Of a stretch of DNA of 64,000 bases, positions 9,802-18,301 are shown one piece after another. The notes beneath the pieces were generated by a model. It worked only from the letters and a program-made list of their open reading frames with translations, was not told where the DNA came from and did not search any database. Source of the DNA: an uncultured Eubacteriaceae bacterium. Lineage in GTDB: Bacteria > Bacillota > Clostridia > Peptostreptococcales > Anaerovoracaceae. The stretch is from contig CAIFEY010000006.1 of the NCBI GenBank assembly GCA_903789635.1, positions 16,058 to 80,057 on the forward strand, in the 5' to 3' direction. Within the stretch, counting starts at the first letter, position 1, and every line of letters starts with the position of its first letter. Position numbers and translations under genes: made by a program.

Positions 9802-12282
9802 ATGTTTCTAAAGAATTATCCGGTGTCAAATTTAAAGAAGGACATCCCGGCGGGAATCATCGTGGCGCTGGTGTCGATCCCGATTTCGATGGGGTACGCG
9901 CAGGTCGCAGGGCTGCCGCCGGTGTACGGGCTCTACGGCTCCGTGCTGCCGATTCTGCTGTACGGGCTGATCACGTCCTCGCCGAGGTTCGTGTTCGGTG
10001 TCGATGCGGCGCCGGCTGCTCTGTGCGGCGGGGTGATCTACCAGCTCGGCATCGCGAGCGGCTCGCGGGCGGCGGTCCAGATGATCGTCGTGATCACGCT
10101 GATGACGGCGGGGTGGCTGTTTATCTTCCGGCTTTTTCACGCGGGAAAGCTGGTCAAGTTCATCTCGTCGCCGGTCATGGGCGGGTTCATCAGCGGAATC
10201 TGCGCGGAGATCGTCCTGATTCAGGTGCCTAAGCTCTACGGCGGCACGCCGGGCAGGGGTGAACTCCTGGAACTGCTGCACCACATCATTGAGGAGGCGC
10301 ACGACTTCCAGGGACTCTCGTTCGCGCTCGGAATCGGCACGATCGCGGTGATCCTGATCTGCAGAAAATTTATTCCCAAGATCCCGATGTCGGTCGTGAT
10401 GATGGGTGTCGGCGCGCTGCTGACGCTCTTCTTCCACGTCGACCAGCTCGGCGTCAAGACCCTCCCGCAGGTCGCGGGCGGCCTTCCGACCCTGATCATC
10501 CCGCAGCTCGGGCTGGTCAGCGGTCACTTCATGAAGCTGCTCCTCTCCACGCTCTCGATCGCGGTCGTCATCGTGGCGGAGACGCTCCTTGCGACGAACA
10601 ACTACGGCATGCGCTACGACGATCCGATCGACAACGACCGGGAGATCCTGGCATACGCGGTAGCGATGCTCTGCGGCGCGGCGGTTGGCTCGTGCCCGAC
10701 GAACGGCAGCGTCTCCAGGACGGGGATCGCGGACCAGTTCGGCGTTAAGAGCCAGATGATGTCGGTCGCGGCGTCGGCGACGATGGTCGTCGTCCTGATG
10801 TTCGCGACGGGGTTCATCGCGTACCTGCCGGTGCCGGTGCTGACCGGAATCGTCATCTCCGCGCTGATCAGCTCGATGGAATTCGACCTCGCCTCCAAGC
10901 TCAGGAAGGTAGACAAAGTCGAGGCGACCATCTTCTGGGCATCCTTCTTTGCTGTCCTGCTGCTCGGCACGGTCAACGGCGTAATAGCCGGAGTTCTGCT
11001 CTCGTTCCTGAACGTGATCATCCGGGAGTCCGCGCCGCCAAGGGAGTTCCTCGGGTGCATCCCGGGGCAGAAGGGATTCTACCCGTGCGGGCGCATGCGC
11101 GGTGCCAGGCCGATCCAGGGCGTATTAATCTATCACTTCCGTGCGCCGCTGTTCTTCGCGAACGCGGAGCGCATGCAGCATGATATCGAAAAAGCTATCA
11201 AACCGGACACGAAGATCGTGATCCTGGACGCGGACGGCATCGGCTCGATCGACGTGACGGCGGCGGAGCGGCTGCTTACGATGTACCGCAAGCTGAAGCG
11301 CATGGGCATTCACTTCTACATGACGGAGCACGCGGGCAGCGTGAACGACCAGCTGCGTGCGTTCGGCGCGGAGGAGATGTTCCACGAGGGCGCAATCCGG
11401 CCGTTCATGCAGACGGCCCTGCAGGCGGAGGGAATGCTTCCGCCGTATCCGCTCGTGACCGAGGAGGACGCGGAGAAGGTCGAGGTCCTGGATGACGAGG
11501 CGAACCAGATCACCCTGCACGCGCCGGGCCGCGTGATCGCGGAGTACGAGTGGGCTTACGGGCAGGATGCCGACGAGGAGATGACCAAATTCGCCGAGCG
11601 CCTGGTCTCGGAGTTTGCCGACGGCCAGGACGTCGACACGGAATGGCTCAGGCAGCAGGAGCAGAAATTCTTCGGATTCAACTTCAGCAACATGGATGAG
11701 GAGAAGCTGCTGGACCTGCTGGAGATGCAGATCGCCCTGCTGGTCAGAAAGGGCGGAATCTCGGACGAGCGCATGCAGCGCCTCTCCGATTCGATCGCCC
11801 GCCAGCACGCGGCACTGGACGAGCGGTTCGCGGAGATGGATCCGTCGGCGCTCCGCCAGATGGCCGAGTGGAGGATGCATCGTGAGCGTAACTTCCGCAG
11901 GAAGTATCCGCAGGCTTACCAGCGGTTCATGGACGAGCGCGCCTACCACCGCGCGCTGCTGGAGCAGCGCCATCCGCAGCTCGCCGAGCAACTGAAGGAG
12001 ATCCGCGAACGCTTCCAGAAGACGGCTGTGGGGACGACTGATGAGCGTCCTAAGCTCCCGGGTGCGAACGTCTGGGAGGACTTCGTCAAGTCGATTTCTT
12101 CCTTCTCTTCCCTGCTGAAGCACGAGGAACCCGGCCGCGACGGGCAGGCGCACGGCGCGTCCGAAGGCAGAACGTACGATGGGTCCGAAAGCGGGTCCGG
12201 AGGCAGTTCTGACGGCAGTTCCGCGGGCGCCACGCCCCGGAACGACGGGCAAGAACAGGAAGGCCGTGACCAGAAGGAATAA
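9802..12282 (+). CDS. SulP-family anion transporter with STAS domain and long C-terminal tail
   Basis: 826 residues; SulP proteins usually have 500-600. About 11-12 membrane segments fill residues 1-400, beginning with the family signature region (GIIVALVSIPISMGYAQVAG). A STAS domain follows (about 435-550, with ILDADGIGSIDVTAAERL). SulP proteins move sulfate, bicarbonate or dicarboxylates; the substrate cannot be read here. Residues about 570-760 add a charged helical region rich in Arg/Glu/Gln, and the last ~45 residues are Gly/Ser/Asp-rich. GAAAGGAAGG precedes the ATG. Probably co-transcribed with the upstream small gene and the two M20-type genes. Confidence 0.85.
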   Translation: MFLKNYPVSNLKKDIPAGIIVALVSIPISMGYAQVAGLPPVYGLYGSVLPILLYGLITSSPRFVFGVDAAPAALCGGVIYQLGIASGSRAAVQMIVVITLMTAGWLFIFRLFHAGKLVKFISSPVMGGFISGICAEIVLIQVPKLYGGTPGRGELLELLHHIIEEAHDFQGLSFALGIGTIAVILICRKFIPKIPMSVVMMGVGALLTLFFHVDQLGVKTLPQVAGGLPTLIIPQLGLVSGHFMKLLLSTLSIAVVIVAETLLATNNYGMRYDDPIDNDREILAYAVAMLCGAAVGSCPTNGSVSRTGIADQFGVKSQMMSVAASATMVVVLMFATGFIAYLPVPVLTGIVISALISSMEFDLASKLRKVDKVEATIFWASFFAVLLLGTVNGVIAGVLLSFLNVIIRESAPPREFLGCIPGQKGFYPCGRMRGARPIQGVLIYHFRAPLFFANAERMQHDIEKAIKPDTKIVILDADGIGSIDVTAAERLLTMYRKLKRMGIHFYMTEHAGSVNDQLRAFGAEEMFHEGAIRPFMQTALQAEGMLPPYPLVTEEDAEKVEVLDDEANQITLHAPGRVIAEYEWAYGQDADEEMTKFAERLVSEFADGQDVDTEWLRQQEQKFFGFNFSNMDEEKLLDLLEMQIALLVRKGGISDERMQRLSDSIARQHAALDERFAEMDPSALRQMAEWRMHRERNFRRKYPQAYQRFMDERAYHRALLEQRHPQLAEQLKEIRERFQKTAVGTTDERPKLPGANVWEDFVKSISSFSSLLKHEEPGRDGQAHGASEGRTYDGSESGSGGSSDGSSAGATPRNDGQEQEGRDQKE

Positions 12283-12306
12283 CCAAAAGAACGATAGGGG
12301 TAACAT

Positions 12307-13080
12307 ATGAAGACAGACCGACTTTTTGGCAATACGGGCAGTTCCCTGCGGCAGATATGGAGCCGGAAGGAACAGCAGAGAAACATCCGCTTCCGTGTGC
12401 AGATCCGTCTGCTGGGAAAGGGCGGCCACAGCTCCGTGCCGTATAAGACGCACAACCCGATCATCGCGGGCAATGAGCTGATGCAGATCCTGATGGATAA
12501 GGTGTGGTTCGAGTTCGACAGCTTTGACGACATCATCCTGGTCCCGATCGAGATGGAGAGCGGCTCGCGGCACAACGTCATCCCGGACGAGGCCGTGCTG
12601 GTCTACTACGGGGAGTGCCGCGGCGACGAGGCCTACCGCCACCTCCAGACGATCATGAAGGAGTCGCTGCAGGCCGCGGAGCTCGCGTACAAGGTGCGGT
12701 ACAAGGTGTCGTTCTACCGCCTGGATCCCGAGGGGCTGAAGGCCCGTGCGGCAAAGGCGAGGGATGCCAAGCGCCGTGACTCGGCTGATGGCAGAAAACC
12801 GGCTGCGGATCAGACTGCGGACCCGGCTTCAGATCAGGCTTACGATCCGGGCGCGGACTCAGGCATCGGCTTGAACGAAGGTACGGACTTCGGTTCGGAA
12901 TCCGTTTCGAGCTCAGTTTCGGAATTGGGTTCGGACGCGGGCGAGCGCCCGACCGCCGGAAACGACCCGGATCCGAAGCCTGCTGACGCCCCGGCTGACG
13001 AAAATACCGCGAATACAAACGACAATGAAGCGAATGGCAATGAAGCGAATGAAAATGCAGCGAAAGGAGGCCGCGCATGA
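12307..13080 (+). CDS. Stand-alone M20 peptidase lid (dimerization) domain protein
   Basis: 257 residues. Residues about 25-140 match the dimerization lid of M20 amidohydrolases (GKGGHSSVPYKTHNPI, then SGSRHNVIPDEAVL). None of the M20 metal ligands (HxD, MHACGHD, the EE pair, terminal His) is present. The remainder is a charged segment and a disordered tail rich in Ala, Asp, Asn and Ser. AGGGG precedes the ATG. Its stop overlaps the start of the next gene, a complete M20 amidohydrolase (ATGA), so the two are translationally coupled. A regulatory or scaffold partner is an inference; a gene-duplication remnant is the alternative. Confidence 0.7.
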   Translation: MKTDRLFGNTGSSLRQIWSRKEQQRNIRFRVQIRLLGKGGHSSVPYKTHNPIIAGNELMQILMDKVWFEFDSFDDIILVPIEMESGSRHNVIPDEAVLVYYGECRGDEAYRHLQTIMKESLQAAELAYKVRYKVSFYRLDPEGLKARAAKARDAKRRDSADGRKPAADQTADPASDQAYDPGADSGIGLNEGTDFGSESVSSSVSELGSDAGERPTAGNDPDPKPADAPADENTANTNDNEANGNEANENAAKGGRA

Positions 13081-14285
13081 TTTCCGACCGCAAGAACCTG
13101 AGAGCCGGAAAGCCGGCCGATATCGACTTCCATAAGATCACGCAGGACAATTACGAGTTCATGCTGGAGGCGCGCCGCCACGCGCACTGCCACCCGGAGC
13201 TCAGCGGCAAAGAGTTCGAGACCGCCGCGTACATCCGCGCGCACCTGGACGACTGGGGCATTCCGTACGAGGAGATCGCGGGGACGAGCACGGTGGCGAC
13301 GGTGACGGGCGACCTGCCTGGCCCTGCGGTCGCGATCCGCGGCGACATCGACGCCCTGCCGATCGAGGAGAAGACCGGCGTCCCGTACGCGTCGGTGAAC
13401 CCGGGCGTCATGCACGCCTGCGGCCACGACTGCCACATCACCTACGTCCTGACGGCCGCCAAAATCCTCCAGGAACTCCGTCCCAAGCTCCGCGGCACAG
13501 TGAAGATCATCTTCCAAAAGGCGGAGGAGAACGCGACCGGCGCCAAGGAGATCATGGACAGCGGCATCCTGAGCGGCGTCAAATGCATCGCCGGCCTCCA
13601 CGTCATCCAGACTGCGGACCTCGGGACGTTCAACCTGAACTACGGCATCATGAGCACGATCGGCGCCGGCGCGGTCATGACGGTGAAGACGAAGGGCGGC
13701 AGCATCCGCAAGCCGGAGACGGCCAAGAACGCCCTGGTCGCGGCGAGCCGCATCCTGTCTTCGGTCACCGAGGAGATCGCGCTCAGGATCCCGGAGAGCC
13801 ACCCGGTCGTCATGGTCCCGACGCAGGTCCACACGAAGGCCAGGGACGGCGAGGTTCCGAGCGAGGCCTCGATGATGTTCAACTTCCGGACGCTCGATAT
13901 CCGCGACTTCGACGTCATGCAGGAGGTCGTGAACACGATGCCGGAGCGCATGTCCGAGGCGTTCGGTGCCTCACTCGAGGTCAAGACCTGGGGCCCGGGC
14001 GTCGCCGTCGACAACGACCGCAAGGCGACGGACCTCGCGATCCGAGTGATCACGGAGGCGTTCGGCGCGGACAAGGTCAAGATGATCCGCCCGTACATGA
14101 GCGGCGAGGACTTCTCCTTCTACCAGCAGGAGATCCCAGGCGTGTTCATCCGCATCGGCGGCGCAGTCAACGGCGACTACCACCCGCTCCACACCGACCG
14201 GATGCTCGTCGATGACCGGACCCTGCTCTACGGCGAGGAGTTCCTGCTCCGCTACGTCTTCGCGGCGCTCGAGGCGTATCGGTAA
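13077..14285 (+). CDS. M20 family amidohydrolase
   Basis: 402 residues, the usual length for metal-dependent amidohydrolases of the IAA-amino-acid hydrolase/hippuricase type. Motifs in order: RRHAHCHPELSG near the N-terminus, AIRGDIDALPIEEKTG, MHACGHDCH (metal ligands), FQKAEENATGA (catalytic Glu pair), GLHVIQTADLG, MSGEDFSFY, and the terminal metal His in HPLHTD. It should cleave N-acyl amino acids or similar amides in the cytoplasm. Its own lid domain has TKGGSIRKPETAKN where GxGGHxSxP is usual, while the coupled upstream protein carries that lost signature. Confidence 0.85.
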   Translation: MISDRKNLRAGKPADIDFHKITQDNYEFMLEARRHAHCHPELSGKEFETAAYIRAHLDDWGIPYEEIAGTSTVATVTGDLPGPAVAIRGDIDALPIEEKTGVPYASVNPGVMHACGHDCHITYVLTAAKILQELRPKLRGTVKIIFQKAEENATGAKEIMDSGILSGVKCIAGLHVIQTADLGTFNLNYGIMSTIGAGAVMTVKTKGGSIRKPETAKNALVAASRILSSVTEEIALRIPESHPVVMVPTQVHTKARDGEVPSEASMMFNFRTLDIRDFDVMQEVVNTMPERMSEAFGASLEVKTWGPGVAVDNDRKATDLAIRVITEAFGADKVKMIRPYMSGEDFSFYQQEIPGVFIRIGGAVNGDYHPLHTDRMLVDDRTLLYGEEFLLRYVFAALEAYR

Positions 14286-14303
14286 AAGCCGCACGCCGCG
14301 GCT

Positions 14304-14500
14304 GGCGGTTCGACTGTGAGCGGCTGCTCCGCGGCGGCCGGCAATGGGATTGCGGTCGGCGGCATGGGCATCGGGATCGCGACGGGCGGTTCGACTGTGA
14401 GCGGCTGCTCCGCGGCGGCCGGCACTGGAATTGCAGCCGGTGATTCGATTGTAAGCGGCTGTACGGCGGCGGCCGGCGGTTCGACTGCGCCTGGCGGTTC
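14304..14500. repeat. Imperfect GC-rich tandem repeats after the M20 gene
   Basis: A segment starting GGCGGTTCGACTGTGAGCGG occurs at 14304 and 14395 (almost identical for about 50 bases), with a degenerate third copy from 14439. The plus frame reads Gly/Ser/Ala-rich repeats but has no ribosome site. I treat the 14286-14660 gap as non-coding. Confidence 0.6.
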
Positions 14501-14662
14501 TTGGCGATTCCCCTCGAACCGCCAGAATCGGGCGGCGCGCGATGGATTAAATTAAATGCATGTGAAGCGGCGCCCGGGAAACGTGCCCGGTGAAGAGGCG
14601 CAGATGCCGCCGCGGGGCGGATTTTGATGCGATCATCACAATGTCACCCATCAGCACTAATA

Positions 14663-14675
14663 AATTGCGTAAAAT
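14663..14675. promoter_or_regulatory. 13-nt motif shared with the ohrR promoter
   Basis: AATTGCGTAAAAT here is identical to 19191-19203 just downstream of the ohrR/TSCPD promoter. It lies about 130 bases before trxA. A weak TATAAA (14708-14713) follows. A shared redox-regulator site is an inference. Confidence 0.4.
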
Positions 14676-14808
14676 CTAATTTAGTGGTTAGAGTCTGTTT
14701 TGCCGGGTATAAAAATCTCAGTAAACAAGACAGACGGCCTCTCTCCCGAAGGAAATTGCACGGGGAGCGGCAGTAAGAGCGCCGGATCGGCGCGTAGGAG
14801 GTACACAT

Positions 14809-15123
14809 ATGGCAGCAGTTAATGTAACAATGGACAATTTTGAAGAAGAAGTTCTGAAGAGCGATAAGCCGGTAGTAGTTGATTTCTGGGCGTCCTGGTG
14901 CGGCCCATGCAAGATGCTCTCCCCGGTCCTGGATCAGGTTGCGGACGAGACATCCGACGTCAAGGTCGTCAAGGTCAACGTCGACGAGAACGAGCCGGTT
15001 GCGATCAAGTACAACGTCGCATCCATCCCGTGCCTGGTACGCTTCGTCAACGGCGAGGAGCAGAACCGTTCGATCGGCGTCATTCCTAAGCCGCAGGTAG
15101 AGAAGTTCGTAAAGGGCGAGTAA
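14809..15123 (+). CDS. trxA: Thioredoxin
   Basis: 104 residues with the active site WCGPC at about 30-34 in the standard context VVDFWASWCGPCKM, and the conserved cis-Pro loop SIPCL. It reduces protein disulfides in the cytoplasm with electrons from the thioredoxin reductase encoded next. GTAGGAGG lies 6 bases upstream of the ATG. Confidence 0.95.
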   Translation: MAAVNVTMDNFEEEVLKSDKPVVVDFWASWCGPCKMLSPVLDQVADETSDVKVVKVNVDENEPVAIKYNVASIPCLVRFVNGEEQNRSIGVIPKPQVEKFVKGE

Positions 15124-15139
15124 TCACAGCGCATCAAAC

Positions 15140-15174
15140 GACCGCCGTCTCGATTCAGGGGCGGCGGCCTTTCT
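15140..15174 (+). terminator. Hairpin with T-run between trxA and trxB
   Basis: CCGCCG pairs with CGGCGG and is followed by CCTTTCT. It may partly terminate after trxA so that thioredoxin exceeds its reductase. Confidence 0.5.
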
Positions 15175-15216
15175 GGCTGTGGATGAAATATAAGATAAAC
15201 GGAAGGAAATGATAAT

Positions 15217-16128
15217 ATGGCAAATATTTGGGATATCATCATCATCGGCGCGGGCCCTGCGGGAATGACTGCGGCGATTTACGGACAGCGCGCGGGCAAG
15301 AAAACCCTGATGCTGGAGGCAAACATGTACGGCGGGCAGATCATCAACACGCCGGAGATCGAGAATTACCCGGGCATCAAGAAGACGTCCGGTGCGGAGT
15401 TCGCGCAGGAGCTGTACGAGCAGGCGACGGGACTCGGCGCGGAGATGATCATGGAGAAGGCGGTTTCCGTCGAGGATGACGGCGACGTCAAGCATGTCCA
15501 CACGGAGCAGAACGTCTACGACGCCAAGACGGTCATCATCGCGACCGGCGCCAAGAACCGCCCGCTCGGCTTAGACCGCGAGGAGCAGCTGATCGGAGCA
15601 GGAATCTCCTACTGCGCGACGTGCGACGGAATGTTCTTCAGAGGAAAGGACGTAGCGGTCAACGGCGGCGGAAATACGGCGCTCGGCGACGCATTGTTCC
15701 TGGCGCAGATCTGCAGCAAGGTGTATATTATTCATAGAAGAGACCAGTTCCGAGGAGACGAGAGCGACGTCGAGAAGCTGCAGAAGCTGGACAACGTCGA
15801 GTTCGTACTGAGCTCCAACGTGACCAAACTGATCGGCGATCCTAAGCTGGAGGCGATCGAGGTCACGAGCGTGAAGGACGGGCAGACGAGGGAAATCCCG
15901 GTCAGCGCCCTGTTCGTCGCGATCGGACAGATGCCGGAGAACAAGGAGTTCGCCAACGTCGTTCCGCTGGATCCTAAGGGATACGTGGACGCGGGCGAGG
16001 ACTGCCTGACCGGCCACGCGGGGATCTTCACCGCGGGTGACTGCCGGACCAAGACGGTGCGCCAGCTGACGACAGCTGCAGCGGACGGTGCGGTTGCGGC
16101 GCTCGCGGCAAGCGCAGAGATTGACTAG
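15217..16128 (+). CDS. trxB: Thioredoxin reductase (NADPH, FAD)
   Basis: 303 residues. FAD-binding GAGPAG lies at the N-terminus, the redox pair is CATC (about residue 130), the NAD(P)H-binding motif is GGGNTALGDALF, and the C-terminal FAD motif is AGIFTAGDC. It transfers electrons to TrxA. GGAAGG precedes the ATG. It forms an operon with trxA and the thioesterase gene 25 bases downstream. Confidence 0.95.
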   Translation: MANIWDIIIIGAGPAGMTAAIYGQRAGKKTLMLEANMYGGQIINTPEIENYPGIKKTSGAEFAQELYEQATGLGAEMIMEKAVSVEDDGDVKHVHTEQNVYDAKTVIIATGAKNRPLGLDREEQLIGAGISYCATCDGMFFRGKDVAVNGGGNTALGDALFLAQICSKVYIIHRRDQFRGDESDVEKLQKLDNVEFVLSSNVTKLIGDPKLEAIEVTSVKDGQTREIPVSALFVAIGQMPENKEFANVVPLDPKGYVDAGEDCLTGHAGIFTAGDCRTKTVRQLTTAAADGAVAALAASAEID

Positions 16129-16153
16129 TTAAATACGAGAGGAGTATCGTCGA

Positions 16154-16552
16154 ATGAAGGAACTGAAGCTTGGAATTACAGGAGAGCAGAAGGGTGTCGT
16201 CACCGCAGAGACGACCGCAAAAGCGATGGGAAGCGGTGAGCTGAACGTCTTCGCGACGCCTGCAATGATCGCGCTGATGGAGAAGACCGCGTACCGCTCG
16301 GTTGCGGATTGTCTGGAAGAGGGCCAGGGCACCGTCGGAACCCTGATGAACGTGAAGCACCTCGCTTCCACCCCGGTCGGACTCCGCGTCCGCTGCACGT
16401 CCGAGCTCATCGCGATCGACCGCAGAAAGCTGACGTTCCACGTCGCCGCCTACGACGAGGCCGGCCTCATCGGCGAGGGCGAGCACGAGCGCTTCATCAT
16501 CGACGACGCGAGCTTCCAGGCCAAGGCCGACGCCAAGCTGCTGACGAGATAA
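16154..16552 (+). CDS. Hotdog-fold thioesterase of the FlK-like family
   Basis: 132 residues. The segment MGSGELNVFATPAMIALMEK and the later VGTLMNVKHLASTPVG match the fluoroacetyl-CoA thioesterase-like hotdog family. Members hydrolyse short acyl-CoA or act as housekeeping thioesterases; the substrate is not visible. A GAGAGGAG ribosome site precedes the ATG. Last gene of the trxA-trxB unit. Confidence 0.8.
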   Translation: MKELKLGITGEQKGVVTAETTAKAMGSGELNVFATPAMIALMEKTAYRSVADCLEEGQGTVGTLMNVKHLASTPVGLRVRCTSELIAIDRRKLTFHVAAYDEAGLIGEGEHERFIIDDASFQAKADAKLLTR

Positions 16553-16560
16553 GCAGTCGG

Positions 16561-16850
16561 CGCGACGGGGGCCCTGTACGGACACGCGACGTTCGGTAAA
16601 CCGCGCGACACGGCGCGATTACAAACTGGAGCCGCGACTACGTGGCGCTCGGAAAAGCCACGCGGCGTGGTTGCAAGCTGACTTCACGGTCGCGCGGCAT
16701 CTCGGAAAGCCGCGGCGCTCTGTAAACTGCGCGATGCCTGCGGTCTGCTGAAGAAGGCAGAGGGCAGCCGCGACAGGGGCACTGTACGGACGCGTGACGT
16801 TCGGTAAACCGCGCGACGTCTGCGGTCTGCTGAAGAGGCAGAGGGCGGCG
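16561..16850. repeat. Degenerate GC-rich repeats after the thioesterase gene
   Basis: About 49 bases starting CGCGAC at 16561 recur at 16769 (period 208). A TGCGGTCTGCTGAAGA segment also occurs twice (near 16739 and 16820). Intermediate stretches look like further degenerate ~60-bp units ending in GGAAAGCCGCG-like sequence. Non-coding. Confidence 0.5.
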
Positions 16851-16889
16851 CGAAGAGGAATGCATATAGAAATGTATAAAATAGAGGCG

Positions 16890-16932
16890 AAAAACCTGCC
16901 GCAACGGGAAATCCGGGGCGGCAGGTTTTTTT
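16890..16932. terminator. Strong hairpin terminator
   Basis: AAACCTGCCGC pairs with GCGGCAGGTTT, flanked by A on the left and seven T on the right, so it can work in either direction. Confidence 0.7.
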
Positions 16933-16968
16933 CAGTGTAATATAATATATAGAGGTGCCGCGCGGCGC

Positions 16969-17070
16969 GGCGCACCGGACGGGTTGGTTTGACTGGCGGC
17001 GCGGCGCACCGGACGGGTTGGTTTGACTGGCGGCGTGGCGCACCTGGAAGGGTTGGCTTGACTGGCGGCG
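16969..17070. repeat. 34-bp tandem repeat, three copies
   Basis: Units starting GGCGCACC at 16969, 17003 and 17037. The first two are identical; the third differs at a few positions. Non-coding. Confidence 0.75.
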
Positions 17071-17074
17071 GGGC

Positions 17075-17161
17075 GTATACTGCGTACTTCTGCTAACGGC
17101 TGGAATTTCGGCGTTTGATGAACATGGGCGTCGTGCGCGGCGGGGGGAAGCGCGAGTATAC
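17075..17161 (+). repeat. 87-bp GTATAC-bounded element, copy 1
   Basis: Starts and ends with GTATAC. It aligns without gaps, at roughly three quarters identity by eye, to the reverse complement of 23975-24061. The first 16 bases (GTATACTGCGTACTTC) are identical in both copies. Confidence 0.7.
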
Positions 17162-17166
17162 AATAT

Positions 17167-17280
17167 CCGCGCCGCCGGGATGCCGTGCGAGCGCTGATGA
17201 TAACATAAAAGCTGTAGCCGCGCCGCCGGGGTGCCGTGCGAGCGTTGATGATAGCATAAAAACTGTCGCCGCGCCGCCCT
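17167..17280. repeat. 51-bp tandem repeat, just over two copies
   Basis: Units beginning CCGCGCCGCC at 17167, 17218 and (partial) 17269, differing at a few bases. The plus frame is open but has no ribosome site. Confidence 0.65.
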
Positions 17281-17347
17281 CCGGGACACCGGGGTGTTCG
17301 AACAACGGGGACTGATGGCAGAAATGCTATCAATGCGACGCGAGAGA

Positions 17348-17900
17348 TTTTGTCAAATTGTGAAGAATCCCGTTCTCGGGAATGTTAATAATTTAATTAT
17401 GTTATTTGGTAAAGATTGGTGATTTCGGAATGGTTGCGCGCAATCGGATTAACGATAATGAGTATCGGGGTCATAAATCGCTGTAATGGAACGGTGATTC
17501 TTGACATGGAACTAATAAATTCTGACAACTTAAAGTTTGATTAAAGTCACATTCGGGTGTTGATATCACAGGTGCTCTCTGGTCATCAGGACGGAGAGCA
17601 GAGGAGATGTTCACGGCATTTTCTGTACAGATAAGAGTACAATAATTCATATTATTCTTCTCAGAACGATTTGACAGAAGGTTTTTTTGATTTCTTCATA
17701 AAATCAATCCTAATTCGGATTGACTAAACCAAAAATGCAGCCCGAAGCCGGCGAGCGCGGAGGCTGGAATTTTGAGGCTGTTTTTCAGGGAGAAGTCATC
17801 CGAAAAAACGGCGGTCGCGCTCACGATGGTGAGTGCTGGTAATCTGATGGTGCGTAATTACCATTTAATGGTGTGGACAGTATACCTTCGGCTCCTCGCG
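17348..17900 (+). repeat. Long non-coding element R1, copy 1 (candidate structured RNA)
   Basis: Homologous over its length to 38661-39194, in the same orientation. The first 31 bases are identical. Conserved blocks include the hairpin TGCTCTC/GAGAGCA (17573-17600), the TCACGGCATTTT block, the hairpin TGTAC-N8-GTACA (17624-17641), GATTTCTTCATAA, and an AGAAG..ATCCGAAAAA block near 17800. It ends in the GTATAC module (17861-17900). Between the copies, hairpin 1 shows a T-A to C-G paired change, which favours a conserved RNA fold. No conserved ORF was found. Confidence 0.65.
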
Positions 17901-18004
17901 ATGGTCTCGTGCTGCCGCGCACGACCCCTGGAATTCGCGGGAGGCTTTTCACCAGGGAATCCGGCAGGCGCGCGGCGGTCATGCAGTAGTTTCCACTGCT
18001 ATTT

Positions 18005-18046
18005 CCAGATAATGGTGCATCCAGTATACTTTCATCCCCCTCGCAG
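18005..18046 (+). repeat. GTATAC end module, second copy in this gap
   Basis: CCAGATAATGG followed by TGCATCCAGTATACTTTC and a C-rich end. Similar modules lie at 17861-17900, 23304-23352 (minus) and 39154-39194. The 17901-18301 stretch is otherwise GC-rich with no gene. Confidence 0.55.
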
Positions 18047-18179
18047 TGACTATGCGGTCCCGCCCGCGCCCCTGCGGCGCGCCTTTGCCCACCGCCGCGC
18101 TTTCATCTGATCACCGCGGCGGGCTTTCGGCGCCGCGCGTTGCGTTGTCTCGCGGTCGCGGCACCGTGCCGCAACGCTA

Positions 18180-18224
18180 AAAAACCTGTCGCCTTCCATT
18201 CATCTCAGCGACAGGTTTTTTTCA
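18180..18224. terminator. Terminator downstream of ohrR (works both ways)
   Basis: AAAACCTGTCGC pairs with GCGACAGGTTTT, with A-rich and T-rich flanks. It lies beyond the 3' end of the minus-strand ohrR gene. Confidence 0.8.
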
Positions 18225-18301
18225 TTTCCATTATAATCGCGGCGGCTTTGCAGCTCCGGCCGCGGTTTCGTCTGACCGTCGCGGCTCCGGCTGCCGCCGC
18301 G

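Noticed and set aside
14316..14555. Gly/Ser/Ala-repeat protein
   Set aside because: The frame is made of a tandem DNA repeat and lacks a ribosome site.
16969..17280. CRISPR array
   Set aside because: The 34-bp and 51-bp units are head to tail without spacers and there are no cas genes.
17772..18110. 112-codon frame in the 16.5-18.3 kb gap
   Set aside because: It crosses the 3' end of element R1 and the GTATAC modules and has no recognisable protein features.
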